Shown here: in pieces, positions 18,259-27,311 of the stretch | Numbering within the stretch: position 1 is the stretch's first letter | Layout of the letters: each line of letters begins with the position of its first letter | Assembly (NCBI RefSeq): GCF_006228385.1 | Contig: NZ_CP039852.1 | Location: 1,116,001-1,180,000 of the forward strand | Length of the DNA: 64,000 bases | Direction: 5' to 3' | Origin: Salinimonas iocasae | GTDB taxonomy: Bacteria; Pseudomonadota; Gammaproteobacteria; Enterobacterales; Alteromonadaceae | The notes under the pieces: generated by a model | The model's input: the letters and a program-made list of their open reading frames with translations, nothing else | Database searches by the model: none | Told to the model about the DNA's origin: nothing | Translations under genes and position numbers: made by a program

Positions 18259-19272
18259 TTACACTGTCGGGTCATTATGTGATGTTACCGGCGTAGTGCC
18301 GCGCTCGGGCGCATCGTTTTGACGGAAACGGCCTATGGCAGAGGTGCCTATATCGTGAAATGGTCGGGTATAAGCCTGCACAACGTTGTGATGGCCGGCG
18401 TCCTGTCTGCCCAACCCGAAGCGTAGGCGCATGGCCCGCTTAGATAGCACCAGCGAGCCAAACATTCGATCCCAGACCGCCAGCGCAGTACCAAAGTTTT
18501 TATCAAAATGCTTTGGATTCGTGCTGTGATGAATCTGATGCTGTACCGGGCTGATAAACCATTTTTCCAGCTTGCCCCAACGCCATTTAACATGCGAATG
18601 ACGCAGGTTGCTGCCCAGCATATTGAAGGCAAAAACCAGCGCGTTGGCGCCCAGGATATCGAACATCGACAGCGCGGTGCCGAAAAAGTAGTAACTGATG
18701 CCCACAGCAAAACCCTGTGCAATGGCCATGCGGGTAGCATAAAGGAAGCTTTCTACAGGGTGAGAGCGGTACACGGTCATCGGCGTCAGTACCAGTGCGG
18801 AATGGTGAACCTTATGAAAATGCCACAAAAAAGGAATTTTGTGCATCATCCAATGCAGTAAGAAGCGCGTAAAATCGTCAAACAGAAACAATATCAACGT
18901 AAATGCACTGATAACAATGACACTATTTTGCGTAACCGGAGGCTGATAGCCGAAAACGCTCTCCAGAGCATCACTGATACCCAGTGCGATAGGCACCATA
19001 GTAAGCACTATCGGTGCCCACAGCAACGCTCTGATCAGGCGGTTTATCACATACAACTGATAATCGAGCCGGGCAGAGCGATGCAACCAGATTTTGCGAT
19101 TGAACAGTTGTCTTACAGCACCCTGTTGACCACGCAGGCCAAACTGAGTGGCTGTTACCAGCAAGCCAATAAGCAGTGCACCGAGCAGGTAGCCAGCAAA
19201 TAACCTGCTATTCGGATCAAGCACAGCTTTCGCCATTTGTCCGAATTCAGTTAGCAGCAGGTCTGTCATCAC
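18259..19272 (-). CDS. Membrane di-iron fatty acid hydroxylase / sterol desaturase family protein
   Basis: This 337-residue membrane protein has several hydrophobic helices and the eight-histidine pattern of the fatty acid hydroxylase superfamily: HWMMH (140-144), HFHKVHH (151-157), HSH (225-227) and HQIHH (245-249). These ligate a di-iron centre that hydroxylates or desaturates a lipid-like substrate. The substrate cannot be read from sequence. It is the last gene of the leftward iron-type operon, 15 bases after the TonB-dependent receptor gene. The C-terminal 50 residues are polar and lie beyond the catalytic core. Confidence 0.87.
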   Translation of the reverse strand: MMTDLLLTEFGQMAKAVLDPNSRLFAGYLLGALLIGLLVTATQFGLRGQQGAVRQLFNRKIWLHRSARLDYQLYVINRLIRALLWAPIVLTMVPIALGISDALESVFGYQPPVTQNSVIVISAFTLILFLFDDFTRFLLHWMMHKIPFLWHFHKVHHSALVLTPMTVYRSHPVESFLYATRMAIAQGFAVGISYYFFGTALSMFDILGANALVFAFNMLGSNLRHSHVKWRWGKLEKWFISPVQHQIHHSTNPKHFDKNFGTALAVWDRMFGSLVLSKRAMRLRFGLGRQDAGHHNVVQAYTRPFHDIGTSAIGRFRQNDAPERGTTPVTSHNDPTV

Positions 19273-19287
19273 TGGCTCCCTAAAGGT

Positions 19288-21507
19288 TTAAAATGCGTAT
19301 TTAACACCGAGCTGGAACTGGCGCGACATATTGGGGCGGGCACCATAGGGACGGCGGCTTACGATATCTTCGTTATCCAGCAGGTTGGTTACTTTGGCAT
19401 ACACCCGGCTTTGCGGTGTTAGCTGATAACCTGCTGACACATCCATATTCAGTAGCGCATCCGTCTCTTTGCCCGCCAGTGTGCTATCGCGTACATCCCC
19501 GGTAAGTGCCTGCTGCGCAGACTCAGGCATGCTGTCAGAATACGAGGTAAGAATATGGATATCAACCTTGTCGCTAACCAAACCCAGACTCACAGACACC
19601 ATATTCTCAGACAGATAAGGCACAGAAGCCCCTTCTTCGACGAAGCCCCACTGTGCGAACTCAGAATAGAATGTCTGATTAAATTCCGATTGTGTGTGAG
19701 TGTAAGTAACATTAAGCGGTAACGACCAGTCTTTCATCACCTGCCATTGACGCTGGTATGACGCTTCAACCCCGTACACATCGACATCGCCAGCCTGAAA
19801 CGTGGTATCTGTATCGCAACCGGCAGATATTGAACAGGATTCAATCAGATTAGAGTAATCATTATAAAAGCCAACGAGTTCAACACGCTGAGTGGGCTGG
19901 ATAAAGCGCCAGCCTGCTTCAAAGTTGTTACTCTGCTCGACGTCAATAGAGGCCGACTGAATAGGACTGGTCGGAACAAACCCCTGATGAAATCCGGCGA
20001 ACAGGGCATGCTCTCGGGTTAGCTGATAAAACGCGCTGATTGCGGGCAGCCATATCCGGGTGGATTTATTTTGAAAGTCCTGCTCGAAGCCCGGTGCTCT
20101 GTTCTGGTACTCGCCGTCAATAAATTCACCGCGGATACCGGCGGTCAGCGAAAGCGCGCCAAAGGATACGGTGTCGCTGGCATAAACAGAAAAAGCATCT
20201 GTTTGCTCAGTGTTGGTGGTGGTGGCACGCGTTGGCTCGCCGGTTAGCGCCAGCTCACCCGAGCGCATGAAATAGTTGGTAGCAGTATGATTACGCTGAA
20301 TTTCATCACTGTGATAACGTGCGCCAAACTCAACCTGATGGGCAAAGCCGGCCAAATTCAAATCCAGGCTGATATCCACCTGCACGCCCAGTGAATAATA
20401 TTCTCTGGCATTGTTGCCCAGTACAATTTTCTCGCGTACGGTGCTGTCGGATTGTCCGGTCAGTATGCCGTAATACCCTGCGTTTTGTTCGGTGGCAGGG
20501 TTAGTCAGAATTTGCTGCAGGGTAGGTATCTGTCCGCCCAGAGAACTTTCAAACCCGTTAATTTTATTCCAGGCGCGTTCAAAGTTGTTGCGATAGACAC
20601 GGGTTGTTACGTCAAACCAGTCGCCAGCCAGAAAGTGCGTCAGTTGCAGCTGATTATGTTCCCAGTCCATTTTGTCCAGCGCTGATGCAGCATATCGCCG
20701 ATAGGGATCTTCAGCAAAATCGTCGTCAGTCAGTCCCAGGTAGGTTTCGTTGGAGGTTTCCTCACTGTAGCCACCCTTAACCTGCACATACTGATCATAG
20801 TGCGCGGTACTCAAATCGTAGCGCCATTTGGCCATCACATCGATTTTTTCAAAACCGGTATCTCCACCGTTATCCAGCGACTTAAACCCATCACTGCCAA
20901 TGGCGATACCTTCTACCAGAAAACCGTGGTCGTTGATGGTATTACCATAATAGCCATGACCTTTGTAGTACCCGTCTGTTCCGCCTGCAATATCGAGCTG
21001 ACCAGTTTGTTCGCCAGGTATCTGGCGGGTGACCAGATTCAGTGCGCCGGCGACCGTGTTGGGACCATAAGCAATAGTAGAAGGGCCCTTAGTGACCTCT
21101 ACCGCCGTCATTTTACTGACCATAGGAAAATAGTAAGCTGCCGGTGCCGAGTAGGGCGCCGGGCCAATCAGCACGCCGTCTTCCATGATATTAATTTTTT
21201 TACTGCGCTCGGGCGTTACGCCACGAAAACCGATATTGGGGCGTAGTCCGAAACCGTCTTCCTGACGAATATTAACACCGGGTACAGTGGCAAGTACCCT
21301 TGAGATATCGTCAAACTCAAAGGCTTCAAGTGCTTCTTCAGTGATCAAAGTGACCGAACCTGCAGTGGTATCAAGCTGTTGCTGACTACCAATAATACTA
21401 ATGTGCTCTAAACTGCTATCAGCCGGCTCGGCCATGGCTGATGCTGAGTAGGTCTGGCAGGCTGCAGCGACGGCAACCGACAGAATTCGTAATACGTGCT
21501 TTTGCAT
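19288..21507 (-). CDS. TonB-dependent outer-membrane receptor (FecA-like)
   Basis: This 739-residue receptor has a signal peptide, a probable TonB box (EHISIIGS), a plug domain (about 45-165, with VPGVNIRQEDGFGLRPNIGFRG and the GPSTIAYGPNTVAGALNL block) and a 22-strand barrel ending in a terminal Phe (QFQLGVKYAF). The plug pattern is that of FecA-type ferric-citrate and related receptors, but it lacks an N-terminal signalling extension. It likely imports an iron complex. It is 16 bases downstream of the imelysin gene and 15 bases upstream of the hydroxylase gene, in an operon with a Fur-box match. Confidence 0.93.
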   Translation of the reverse strand: MQKHVLRILSVAVAAACQTYSASAMAEPADSSLEHISIIGSQQQLDTTAGSVTLITEEALEAFEFDDISRVLATVPGVNIRQEDGFGLRPNIGFRGVTPERSKKINIMEDGVLIGPAPYSAPAAYYFPMVSKMTAVEVTKGPSTIAYGPNTVAGALNLVTRQIPGEQTGQLDIAGGTDGYYKGHGYYGNTINDHGFLVEGIAIGSDGFKSLDNGGDTGFEKIDVMAKWRYDLSTAHYDQYVQVKGGYSEETSNETYLGLTDDDFAEDPYRRYAASALDKMDWEHNQLQLTHFLAGDWFDVTTRVYRNNFERAWNKINGFESSLGGQIPTLQQILTNPATEQNAGYYGILTGQSDSTVREKIVLGNNAREYYSLGVQVDISLDLNLAGFAHQVEFGARYHSDEIQRNHTATNYFMRSGELALTGEPTRATTTNTEQTDAFSVYASDTVSFGALSLTAGIRGEFIDGEYQNRAPGFEQDFQNKSTRIWLPAISAFYQLTREHALFAGFHQGFVPTSPIQSASIDVEQSNNFEAGWRFIQPTQRVELVGFYNDYSNLIESCSISAGCDTDTTFQAGDVDVYGVEASYQRQWQVMKDWSLPLNVTYTHTQSEFNQTFYSEFAQWGFVEEGASVPYLSENMVSVSLGLVSDKVDIHILTSYSDSMPESAQQALTGDVRDSTLAGKETDALLNMDVSAGYQLTPQSRVYAKVTNLLDNEDIVSRRPYGARPNMSRQFQLGVKYAF

Positions 21508-21523
21508 AAAATAACTGCTCTTA

Positions 21524-22741
21524 TTAGTCGTTGTCGCCAGCAGAAGTGGCAGGCAGTTCCAGGGCCAGACTCTGGATAAAATCAGTCTTCACAGTGTCGG
21601 TGACATCTTTTACTTCTGAGTGAAGTTGTTCAACATCCTCTGTCTGCTCACTTAGCAGTGTTGAATATGAGCCAGTAAGGCTTTCGGCGTGACTGATAGC
21701 TGCATTGATGTCAGTAAGTAACCGTGTCGCAGTATCGCTGTCGCCGACATCATTCAGAAAATCATCGAACCCGGTATTGTCTGCTTCACCGCCTAGGTAC
21801 AGAGCTTTCAATCCTTTCAGGTTGGCAATAATGTTTTCTAAAGAGTGGTCAGCGTAAACCGATTCAGCATTTTGCGGGCAAGGGGAGGTGCCGCAGTCAT
21901 TCGCGATGATACCTACCGGGGTAGCAATTTTCGCGTCTTTGGTGACCTCTGTGATGTAAAACATCGCATCGCTGATATCGTTAACAGCCTCCAGAGAGAC
22001 TGCGAACGGGCTATCCGGCTGACCGGCATTTTTTAAAACCTCACCATACCCCTGTTCGCCTTCAAAGGCAGCGACCAGTGTATTGGCATTCGTCACCAGA
22101 TCTTGTGCAAGTAATTGCGAATAGGCACAACGGGCCTGACGTCGATCCTGCTCGGTGCGGTTATTCCAGCCCTCAGGCTCGGTGCCAGCGACGGTACACT
22201 GGTGATTTAAATCTGAATTAAAAAGCGTATATTCCAGTGCATCCAGGCCACGTCTGCTGGGCGTTCGCGTGGTTAAATCATACCCATCGGACTCTGCCAG
22301 CACCACATCCTGGTCGATGGCACATGCACTTACGTTAGGCCATGAATAAATTTTGTTGCGCAGCGCATAGCCATTATCAGCTAACGGACCTATTTGCATG
22401 ACTTCGGCCAGTTGCCAGGTGGACATCGTTGCCTTCCAGCTTTGCTGCGCCTGCTCCTGTGCATCAGAAGCATCGCCAGATGTCAGCGTTTCACAATATG
22501 CCGTTATGTCGGCCTGAAGCGCAGTGGTATCTTCTGCAAATTTGTTATAGGTGGGCAGTAAAACATTATCTACAACTGAAGCCAGTAGCAGTGATTCGTT
22601 GAAATTGTTTTCTACAGGTTGTTCCGGCGCACTGTTATTACCATACTGCGCTCCCGTATCGCTGCTGGTGCTCTCGCCGCAGCCGGTTAACAAACCAGCC
22701 ATCGCAACAGCGATAGTGTTAACCAGTAAAGAACGTTTCAT
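21524..22741 (-). CDS. Imelysin family lipoprotein (M75 / IrpA-like)
   Basis: This 405-residue lipoprotein (lipobox LLTGC) has the imelysin fold of two helical bundles. A family signature is visible at about 164-175, RRGLDALEYTLF, where the GxHxxE motif of many imelysins has Asp instead of His. Imelysin-type proteins are widely tied to iron uptake (IrpA, EfeO M75 domain, ICMP). Proteolysis is doubtful for many of them, and the altered motif here argues for binding rather than catalysis. It lies between the DUF4856 gene and the TonB-dependent receptor gene and probably works in the periplasm with the receptor. Confidence 0.9.
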   Translation of the reverse strand: MKRSLLVNTIAVAMAGLLTGCGESTSSDTGAQYGNNSAPEQPVENNFNESLLLASVVDNVLLPTYNKFAEDTTALQADITAYCETLTSGDASDAQEQAQQSWKATMSTWQLAEVMQIGPLADNGYALRNKIYSWPNVSACAIDQDVVLAESDGYDLTTRTPSRRGLDALEYTLFNSDLNHQCTVAGTEPEGWNNRTEQDRRQARCAYSQLLAQDLVTNANTLVAAFEGEQGYGEVLKNAGQPDSPFAVSLEAVNDISDAMFYITEVTKDAKIATPVGIIANDCGTSPCPQNAESVYADHSLENIIANLKGLKALYLGGEADNTGFDDFLNDVGDSDTATRLLTDINAAISHAESLTGSYSTLLSEQTEDVEQLHSEVKDVTDTVKTDFIQSLALELPATSAGDND

Positions 22742-22751
22742 AGGGACTCCA

Positions 22752-22787
22752 TAAAAAAGACACCGCTGCTATGAAAGGCAGCGGTGT
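22752..22787 (-). terminator. Terminator-like hairpin inside the iron operon
   Basis: On the minus strand a 10-bp perfect stem (positions 22760-22769 with 22778-22787, core ACACCGCTGC) with an 8-base loop is followed by six T residues. It lies between the DUF4856 stop and the imelysin ribosome-binding site. It should lower transcription of the three downstream genes relative to the first. Confidence 0.82.
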
Positions 22788-22800
22788 TCGTCGTGTCGGT

Positions 22801-24531
22801 TTACCAGTTGGCTACATTTTCGCTATCAAAGCTATATGCCTGCTCAAGAATATCGCGAGCCTGCATCAGTTCAGCCTGATAAGCAGCAACCGCATCGCTG
22901 TCGGTCAGCACTGGCTTGTCACCCATGAAAGCATGTAACTGGGCAAACTGTTCATCTGTCACAGGAGAGAAAGGATTAAACTGTAAGCCCAGCGCAAAGC
23001 CTTTCATCTCAGACCAGTGCTTGGCTAAATCGCTGTAGTTGAAATCATCTGTACCAATTGCGTCAAGGTCGGCGTGGGTATCATTGATGTAGTGAACAAC
23101 GGTAGCTGCAATTGCACGTTCCCAGGCATCCAATGCACTGTCACGGTACTCTTTAAGCTCTTCAAGTTGCGCATCGGTCAGTGCTGTACCTGCCGTATCG
23201 TTTAGCAATTCACGCCCCATCAGAAACGCATTCATCGCCTGAGCAGTATAATCAGTATCTGTAGTTGCACCCAAATCACGCTTTGCCGCGTTGGTAGACT
23301 GACCAAAATTGTACTCAGCATTGAAGTCGATAGCATCGTCGCCATCGGTATCATGGTAGCCTTGCCAGTCGTCACGACCGCCTTTACTGGCAATTTCTTC
23401 GTCAGTGTATTCAAGGTAATCGCGGGCTGCACCAAAGTAACCGAAACCTTCGTCGAACTGGTGCTCAAGAGACGTGAAATTTTCATCACTGTTAGTGTGG
23501 TCTGACAGCAGCCCTTTATCTGGTGTGTCGCTGTCCAGATAGTCATCCGCTGCCTGACTGTATGTGACAGACATAAGCAGAAACTTTTGAATGAGTTGCT
23601 TAAGGTCGCGACCGTCATCGGTAAGATAAATTTTAGTAATGTCGTTACCAAAAGGATCCTGACGCAAGGTTCCGCCTAATTGTGCATCGGCATTATCTGC
23701 CAGCTCATTAAAAAACATGCGCACCAGGCCTTCAGGGGTAGTGCTACCGGCATCACCCCAACCAACAAACTCGCCGTTATTCCAGTCTTTATGTTGACCG
23801 ACCTCATCATTACCGGCAATTTTACCTACCAGATTTTTACTGGATGATGAGACATCTGCCAGCGTTTGCTGTACTGCCGCCGGATCAGTGGTAGTGAGCA
23901 GGGCGCGCTGTGACAATGCATCATAATCGCTCACGTCGAAATACGAATTTAATGCCACAATAACATCTTCACGGGTCGTGAAGTTGCCGTCGGTATCAAA
24001 GGCTGCGGTATCACCTAACTGTGTATCAATCAGGATATTTAAATCATTGATTAACAGATGACGCGCAACCTGACCGCTGTAAGAAACCGCTGATTCACCA
24101 TTTACAAAGGCACTTTCAAACCCGTAAAAGTCCAGCGCGTCGTTAATATCGATAGTCAGCGTTTTGGTGTAGGTCTCGTCACCGCTGTCAGTGACAGTCA
24201 CATCAACATCAACGGTAGTCTGCGTCTCATAATCAAGGGCTACACCGTCAGCCAGAGAAAGCGTAGTACCATCAATAACAAACTGTTCATTTTGCGTGGT
24301 AAAGGTAAATGTTTCGTCGCTGTCAGCGTCAGTTGCAGATAGCATTCCGATCTCTGCGCCTGCTGCATTCTCATCCACACTGGTAGAAGACACTGAAATA
24401 TCAGTAGGTGCAGAATTTGAGGGAGGCGGAGTTGGCGTAGGATCATCATTATCAGATGATGAACTACCACCACATGCTGAAACCAGAAGAGAACTTGCAA
24501 CGGCGACGGCCAAAAGCTTTTTGTTAAACAT
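22801..24531 (-). CDS. DUF4856 domain lipoprotein with N-terminal cadherin-like segment
   Basis: This 576-residue lipoprotein has lipobox VSAC, a Ser/Asp/Pro low-complexity linker (about 22-45), a cadherin-like segment (about 42-130; APTDISVSSTSVDENAAG, then ATDADSDETFTF), and a large helical DUF4856 domain (about 133-576). DUF4856 has no established biochemical function; it recurs near imelysins and TonB-dependent receptors, which suggests an iron-related surface role. It is the first gene of the operon and nearest the Fur-box match, and a terminator-like hairpin after it implies it is made in larger amount than the rest. Confidence 0.85.
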   Translation of the reverse strand: MFNKKLLAVAVASSLLVSACGGSSSSDNDDPTPTPPPSNSAPTDISVSSTSVDENAAGAEIGMLSATDADSDETFTFTTQNEQFVIDGTTLSLADGVALDYETQTTVDVDVTVTDSGDETYTKTLTIDINDALDFYGFESAFVNGESAVSYSGQVARHLLINDLNILIDTQLGDTAAFDTDGNFTTREDVIVALNSYFDVSDYDALSQRALLTTTDPAAVQQTLADVSSSSKNLVGKIAGNDEVGQHKDWNNGEFVGWGDAGSTTPEGLVRMFFNELADNADAQLGGTLRQDPFGNDITKIYLTDDGRDLKQLIQKFLLMSVTYSQAADDYLDSDTPDKGLLSDHTNSDENFTSLEHQFDEGFGYFGAARDYLEYTDEEIASKGGRDDWQGYHDTDGDDAIDFNAEYNFGQSTNAAKRDLGATTDTDYTAQAMNAFLMGRELLNDTAGTALTDAQLEELKEYRDSALDAWERAIAATVVHYINDTHADLDAIGTDDFNYSDLAKHWSEMKGFALGLQFNPFSPVTDEQFAQLHAFMGDKPVLTDSDAVAAYQAELMQARDILEQAYSFDSENVANW

Positions 24532-24583
24532 TCCTTACTTCTCTTATTACGTTAAGTGAAGCATGACTATACCAGTTTACAAT

Positions 24584-24598
24584 TGAGAATCAATATCA
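24584..24598. promoter_or_regulatory. Fur box candidate between the iron operon and the cation-efflux gene
   Basis: The sequence TGAGAATCAATATCA (reverse TGATATTGATTCTCA) matches the 7-1-7 Fur consensus TGATAATNATTATCA with two mismatches. A second half-site-like element (TGATTCTCATT) lies at 24619-24629. The site is about 53 bases upstream of the DUF4856 start, where an iron-dependent repressor would block transcription. It could also affect the divergent gene starting at 24756. Confidence 0.75.
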
Positions 24599-24755
24599 TT
24601 CGCAATGGTTTTTGCGCCTGATTCTCATTACAGTTGCACGTACTGATTAAAGCGAACCGAATTATACAAATTGCCATAAATACCGAAGACTTCGCGTATT
24701 TTTGCCCGGAATTGAATTCTAGAAGCACCCTGAGGCTGTAAAGGAACACTGACAC

Positions 24756-25631
24756 ATGGCACATCATCATCACCACGGCACGTCAACACGTATTGGATGG
24801 GCATTTTTGCTGAATCTTACATTCACCATCATTGAATTTATTGGTGGATTGCTGACAAATAGTACCGCCATCATGGCTGATGCTGTTCATGATTTGGGAG
24901 ATACGCTTTCCATAGGCAGCGCCTGGTTACTCGATAAGTTAAGTAAAAAAGGTGCAGATTCTTCTTTTACCTATGGGTACCGGCGACTGAGTCTGCTTGG
25001 AGCCCTCATCAACGCGCTGGTGCTGGTAGCTGGCTCAGTGTGGATTTTAACGCAGACAATCCCGCGGTTGCTGGAACCGCAGATGCCACATACTGAGGGT
25101 ATGATGGGACTCGCCGTGTTGGGTGTAATAATGAATGGCTATGCAGCGTATAAACTTCATGGTGGACAGGCACTGAATGAAAAGGTACTCAACTGGCACT
25201 TAATTGAAGATGTGATGGGGTGGGTTGCGGTACTTATCGTCGCCATTACCATGCATTATGTTGACTGGCCAATTCTGGACCCACTGCTGTCGTTGCTATT
25301 CACACTGTTTATTTTATTCAATGTATTTCGCAATCTTAAAAGTACCGTAAAGCTTTTTTTTCAGGCTGCACCGGAAAAAAGTATTACACGCAAAGTATCA
25401 GAGCGGCTCCTGGATATTTCTGCTATTTCAGATATTCATCATTTACATATCTGGTCACTGGATGGCGAGCATCACATAGCAACATTGCATGCAGTGGTAA
25501 AATGCGAAACGCTTGATGAGTATCGTACGCTAAAAAAGCAGGTGGCAGATACATTAGGGCAGTTTGATTTTACCCATACGACTGTCGAGTTTGAATTGCA
25601 GGGTGAAGATTGCCGCGATGAAAATGAGTAG
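24756..25631 (+). CDS. Cation diffusion facilitator (CDF) efflux transporter
   Basis: This 291-residue inner-membrane protein has about six membrane segments and a C-terminal cytoplasmic domain. CDF metal-site residues are visible: ADAVHDLGDT in the second helix and WHLIEDVMGW in the fifth, an H/D arrangement typical of zinc exporters. The protein opens with MAHHHHHG, a natural histidine run that may bind metal. C-terminal DIHHLHIWSLDGEHH is also family-typical. It is transcribed divergently from the Fur-box operon. Zn2+ is the most likely substrate; Fe2+ or Co2+ cannot be excluded. Confidence 0.9.
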   Translation: MAHHHHHGTSTRIGWAFLLNLTFTIIEFIGGLLTNSTAIMADAVHDLGDTLSIGSAWLLDKLSKKGADSSFTYGYRRLSLLGALINALVLVAGSVWILTQTIPRLLEPQMPHTEGMMGLAVLGVIMNGYAAYKLHGGQALNEKVLNWHLIEDVMGWVAVLIVAITMHYVDWPILDPLLSLLFTLFILFNVFRNLKSTVKLFFQAAPEKSITRKVSERLLDISAISDIHHLHIWSLDGEHHIATLHAVVKCETLDEYRTLKKQVADTLGQFDFTHTTVEFELQGEDCRDENE

Positions 25632-25688
25632 CGGGTTCTAGCGCTTCACTACGAAGCGCTACAAGTATGCTGCGTTACGATATCAGGT

Positions 25689-26234
25689 TCAGGAATGCGT
25701 ACCGCGAATTGGATAATCGTTATCAGGTTTTCTGAGCCATTGCAGACCATCTACCAGGATATCCACATCAGGTCTTGAAAAAGGTGCGTTAGAAATATCA
25801 ACGATACGAATTTTATTTTCCTGATCGACGACAAATATAGCGGGTTCAGCAAAGGAGTGGTCGGTTTCCTGCTCTGAACGGGGCGCTGAAATATACAGCC
25901 CTAACGCTTTCATATTGTCTTCGCTAAGCCCGTAACCCAGCGTAAAATCTACTGAAAGATCGTCTAAATGGCTTTCCAGCTGGTCCTTGCTATCGGCAGA
26001 CACCGCAATAACATCTACGCCTGCATCCATGAGTTTGTTTTTGTGTTTTGCCAGTTTATTCAGATATTTTGTGCAGATAGGACAATGCTTTCCCCGATAA
26101 ACAACAATCAGCTGCCAGTCCTGACCTTCACCAGTTTGCCCGAGCGTATGCGCTTTACCATGCAAATCGGTAACGGAGATATCGGGAAAGGTACTGCCGG
26201 CCTGTAACTTCTGAGAAAACGTAGGTTGTGACAT
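25689..26234 (-). CDS. Peroxiredoxin-like AhpC/TSA family protein
   Basis: This 181-residue thioredoxin-fold protein carries the segment VVYRGKHCPICTKYL, i.e. a Cys-Pro-x-Cys active site at the position of the peroxidatic cysteine of AhpC/TSA proteins. This is a redoxin with a CxxC pair rather than a classical 2-Cys peroxiredoxin. It probably reduces peroxides or disulfides in the cytoplasm, as no signal peptide is present. The ATG at 26232-26234 has AAGGAGT before it; an upstream in-frame start adds five residues. It converges with the CDF gene. Confidence 0.83.
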   Translation of the reverse strand: MSQPTFSQKLQAGSTFPDISVTDLHGKAHTLGQTGEGQDWQLIVVYRGKHCPICTKYLNKLAKHKNKLMDAGVDVIAVSADSKDQLESHLDDLSVDFTLGYGLSEDNMKALGLYISAPRSEQETDHSFAEPAIFVVDQENKIRIVDISNAPFSRPDVDILVDGLQWLRKPDNDYPIRGTHS

Positions 26235-26451
26235 AGTACTCCTTATCATTTATATGAAAGCCGGGTGGTGTATTAAAACGGCGAAATCCGGCGTATTGCA
26301 AACTGATAAAGTGCTTACGGGTAACAGTGGCTATCAGGATTAGCCCGGACTGGATGAAAAGCGCAATATGACAAATCTTTAAAAAAGCATCTGATAGCAG
26401 GGGCGCACCGTAGTGCAACCCCCCGCCTGAAGTAAACAGCTCTGAATGTTT

Positions 26452-27066
26452 TCAGTGCAGAAATTTCCACACAATACTGTGTTCAGAACCCATGCTCCAT
26501 AGCAGCACAACAGCCATAAGCAGCACTTCCAGCAACAGAACACCGATAGCCATCATGGTACTGGAAAGAATAAATCCTTCCTTGTTGCTGATACCCAGGA
26601 AGTTGGGCGTTCCCTGATATAGAAGGTAGGCCGTGTAGCAAATTCCCGCAATACAGGCCAACGCGCATACCCAGATAATTGGATATACCGCAAATAAACC
26701 ACTAAGAAACATGGGGGTAGCAATATAGCCAGCAAAAACAATGCACTCATGCCGTGAAGGACGGGATGGAAATTTTCTGGCAAGCCAGTGAATAATACTG
26801 CCAACCGCTGCAACCGCCAGAAGTATCAATAAGTAAAAGCAGGCGCCAATTAGCAGACCCGTTTCGAAACTTACCTGGATTGTGTCGGTTTCGCCTCCCA
26901 GCGACCAGCCAAACTGGGTAGTACCGATGAAAGAGCTTACAACAGGTATCAGTGCCATCCACAGTACGTGGTGCATATATAGATGAGAAACGGTTTCGTG
27001 TTCGTCATTAATAGTGCGCCATTCACGATCAGGATGATGTAATAGTCCCCACAGATGATTGCTCAT
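26452..27066 (-). CDS. Yip1 domain inner-membrane protein
   Basis: This 204-residue protein has five hydrophobic segments in the Yip1 arrangement and the family-like opening LWGLLHHPDREWRTI. Bacterial Yip1 proteins have no firmly established role. The gene stands alone between the peroxiredoxin-like gene, also leftward, and the divergent hybrid kinase gene. The 217 bases separating it from the peroxiredoxin-like gene show no gene. Confidence 0.8.
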   Translation of the reverse strand: MSNHLWGLLHHPDREWRTINDEHETVSHLYMHHVLWMALIPVVSSFIGTTQFGWSLGGETDTIQVSFETGLLIGACFYLLILLAVAAVGSIIHWLARKFPSRPSRHECIVFAGYIATPMFLSGLFAVYPIIWVCALACIAGICYTAYLLYQGTPNFLGISNKEGFILSSTMMAIGVLLLEVLLMAVVLLWSMGSEHSIVWKFLH

Positions 27067-27202
27067 TGACTTCTCCTACGTTGCCTAAGCTTTTACATCC
27101 TATTAACAATATACGTAAGATGTTTTAAATGTGTAGGATGATATTTGTATAAAAAATGAACTTTAAAGAACTGGCGAATATAAGCGGCGCTTTCAAATTG
27201 GA

Positions 27203-27214
27203 ACAGGGACCTGT
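27203..27214. repeat. Short palindrome, REP-like
   Basis: A 5-2-5 inverted repeat, ACAGG-GA-CCTGT, is followed by a T-rich run (27218-27223). It resembles the cores of short dispersed palindromes seen in marine gammaproteobacteria, but a single copy cannot prove this. Confidence 0.25.
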
Positions 27215-27311
27215 CTCTTTTTTCCGCAATATAAGCCTTTAAGCGGTGCATTACCCGGCGGCTTAATCTACACTAGGCGTAGAATCAACTAAGATATAAC
27301 CGGTCGTTGTT

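Noticed and set aside
24756..24780. Histidine run suggesting an engineered His-tag
   Set aside because: It is embedded in a normal chromosomal context with a full native CDF gene; histidine-rich ends are common in metal transporters.
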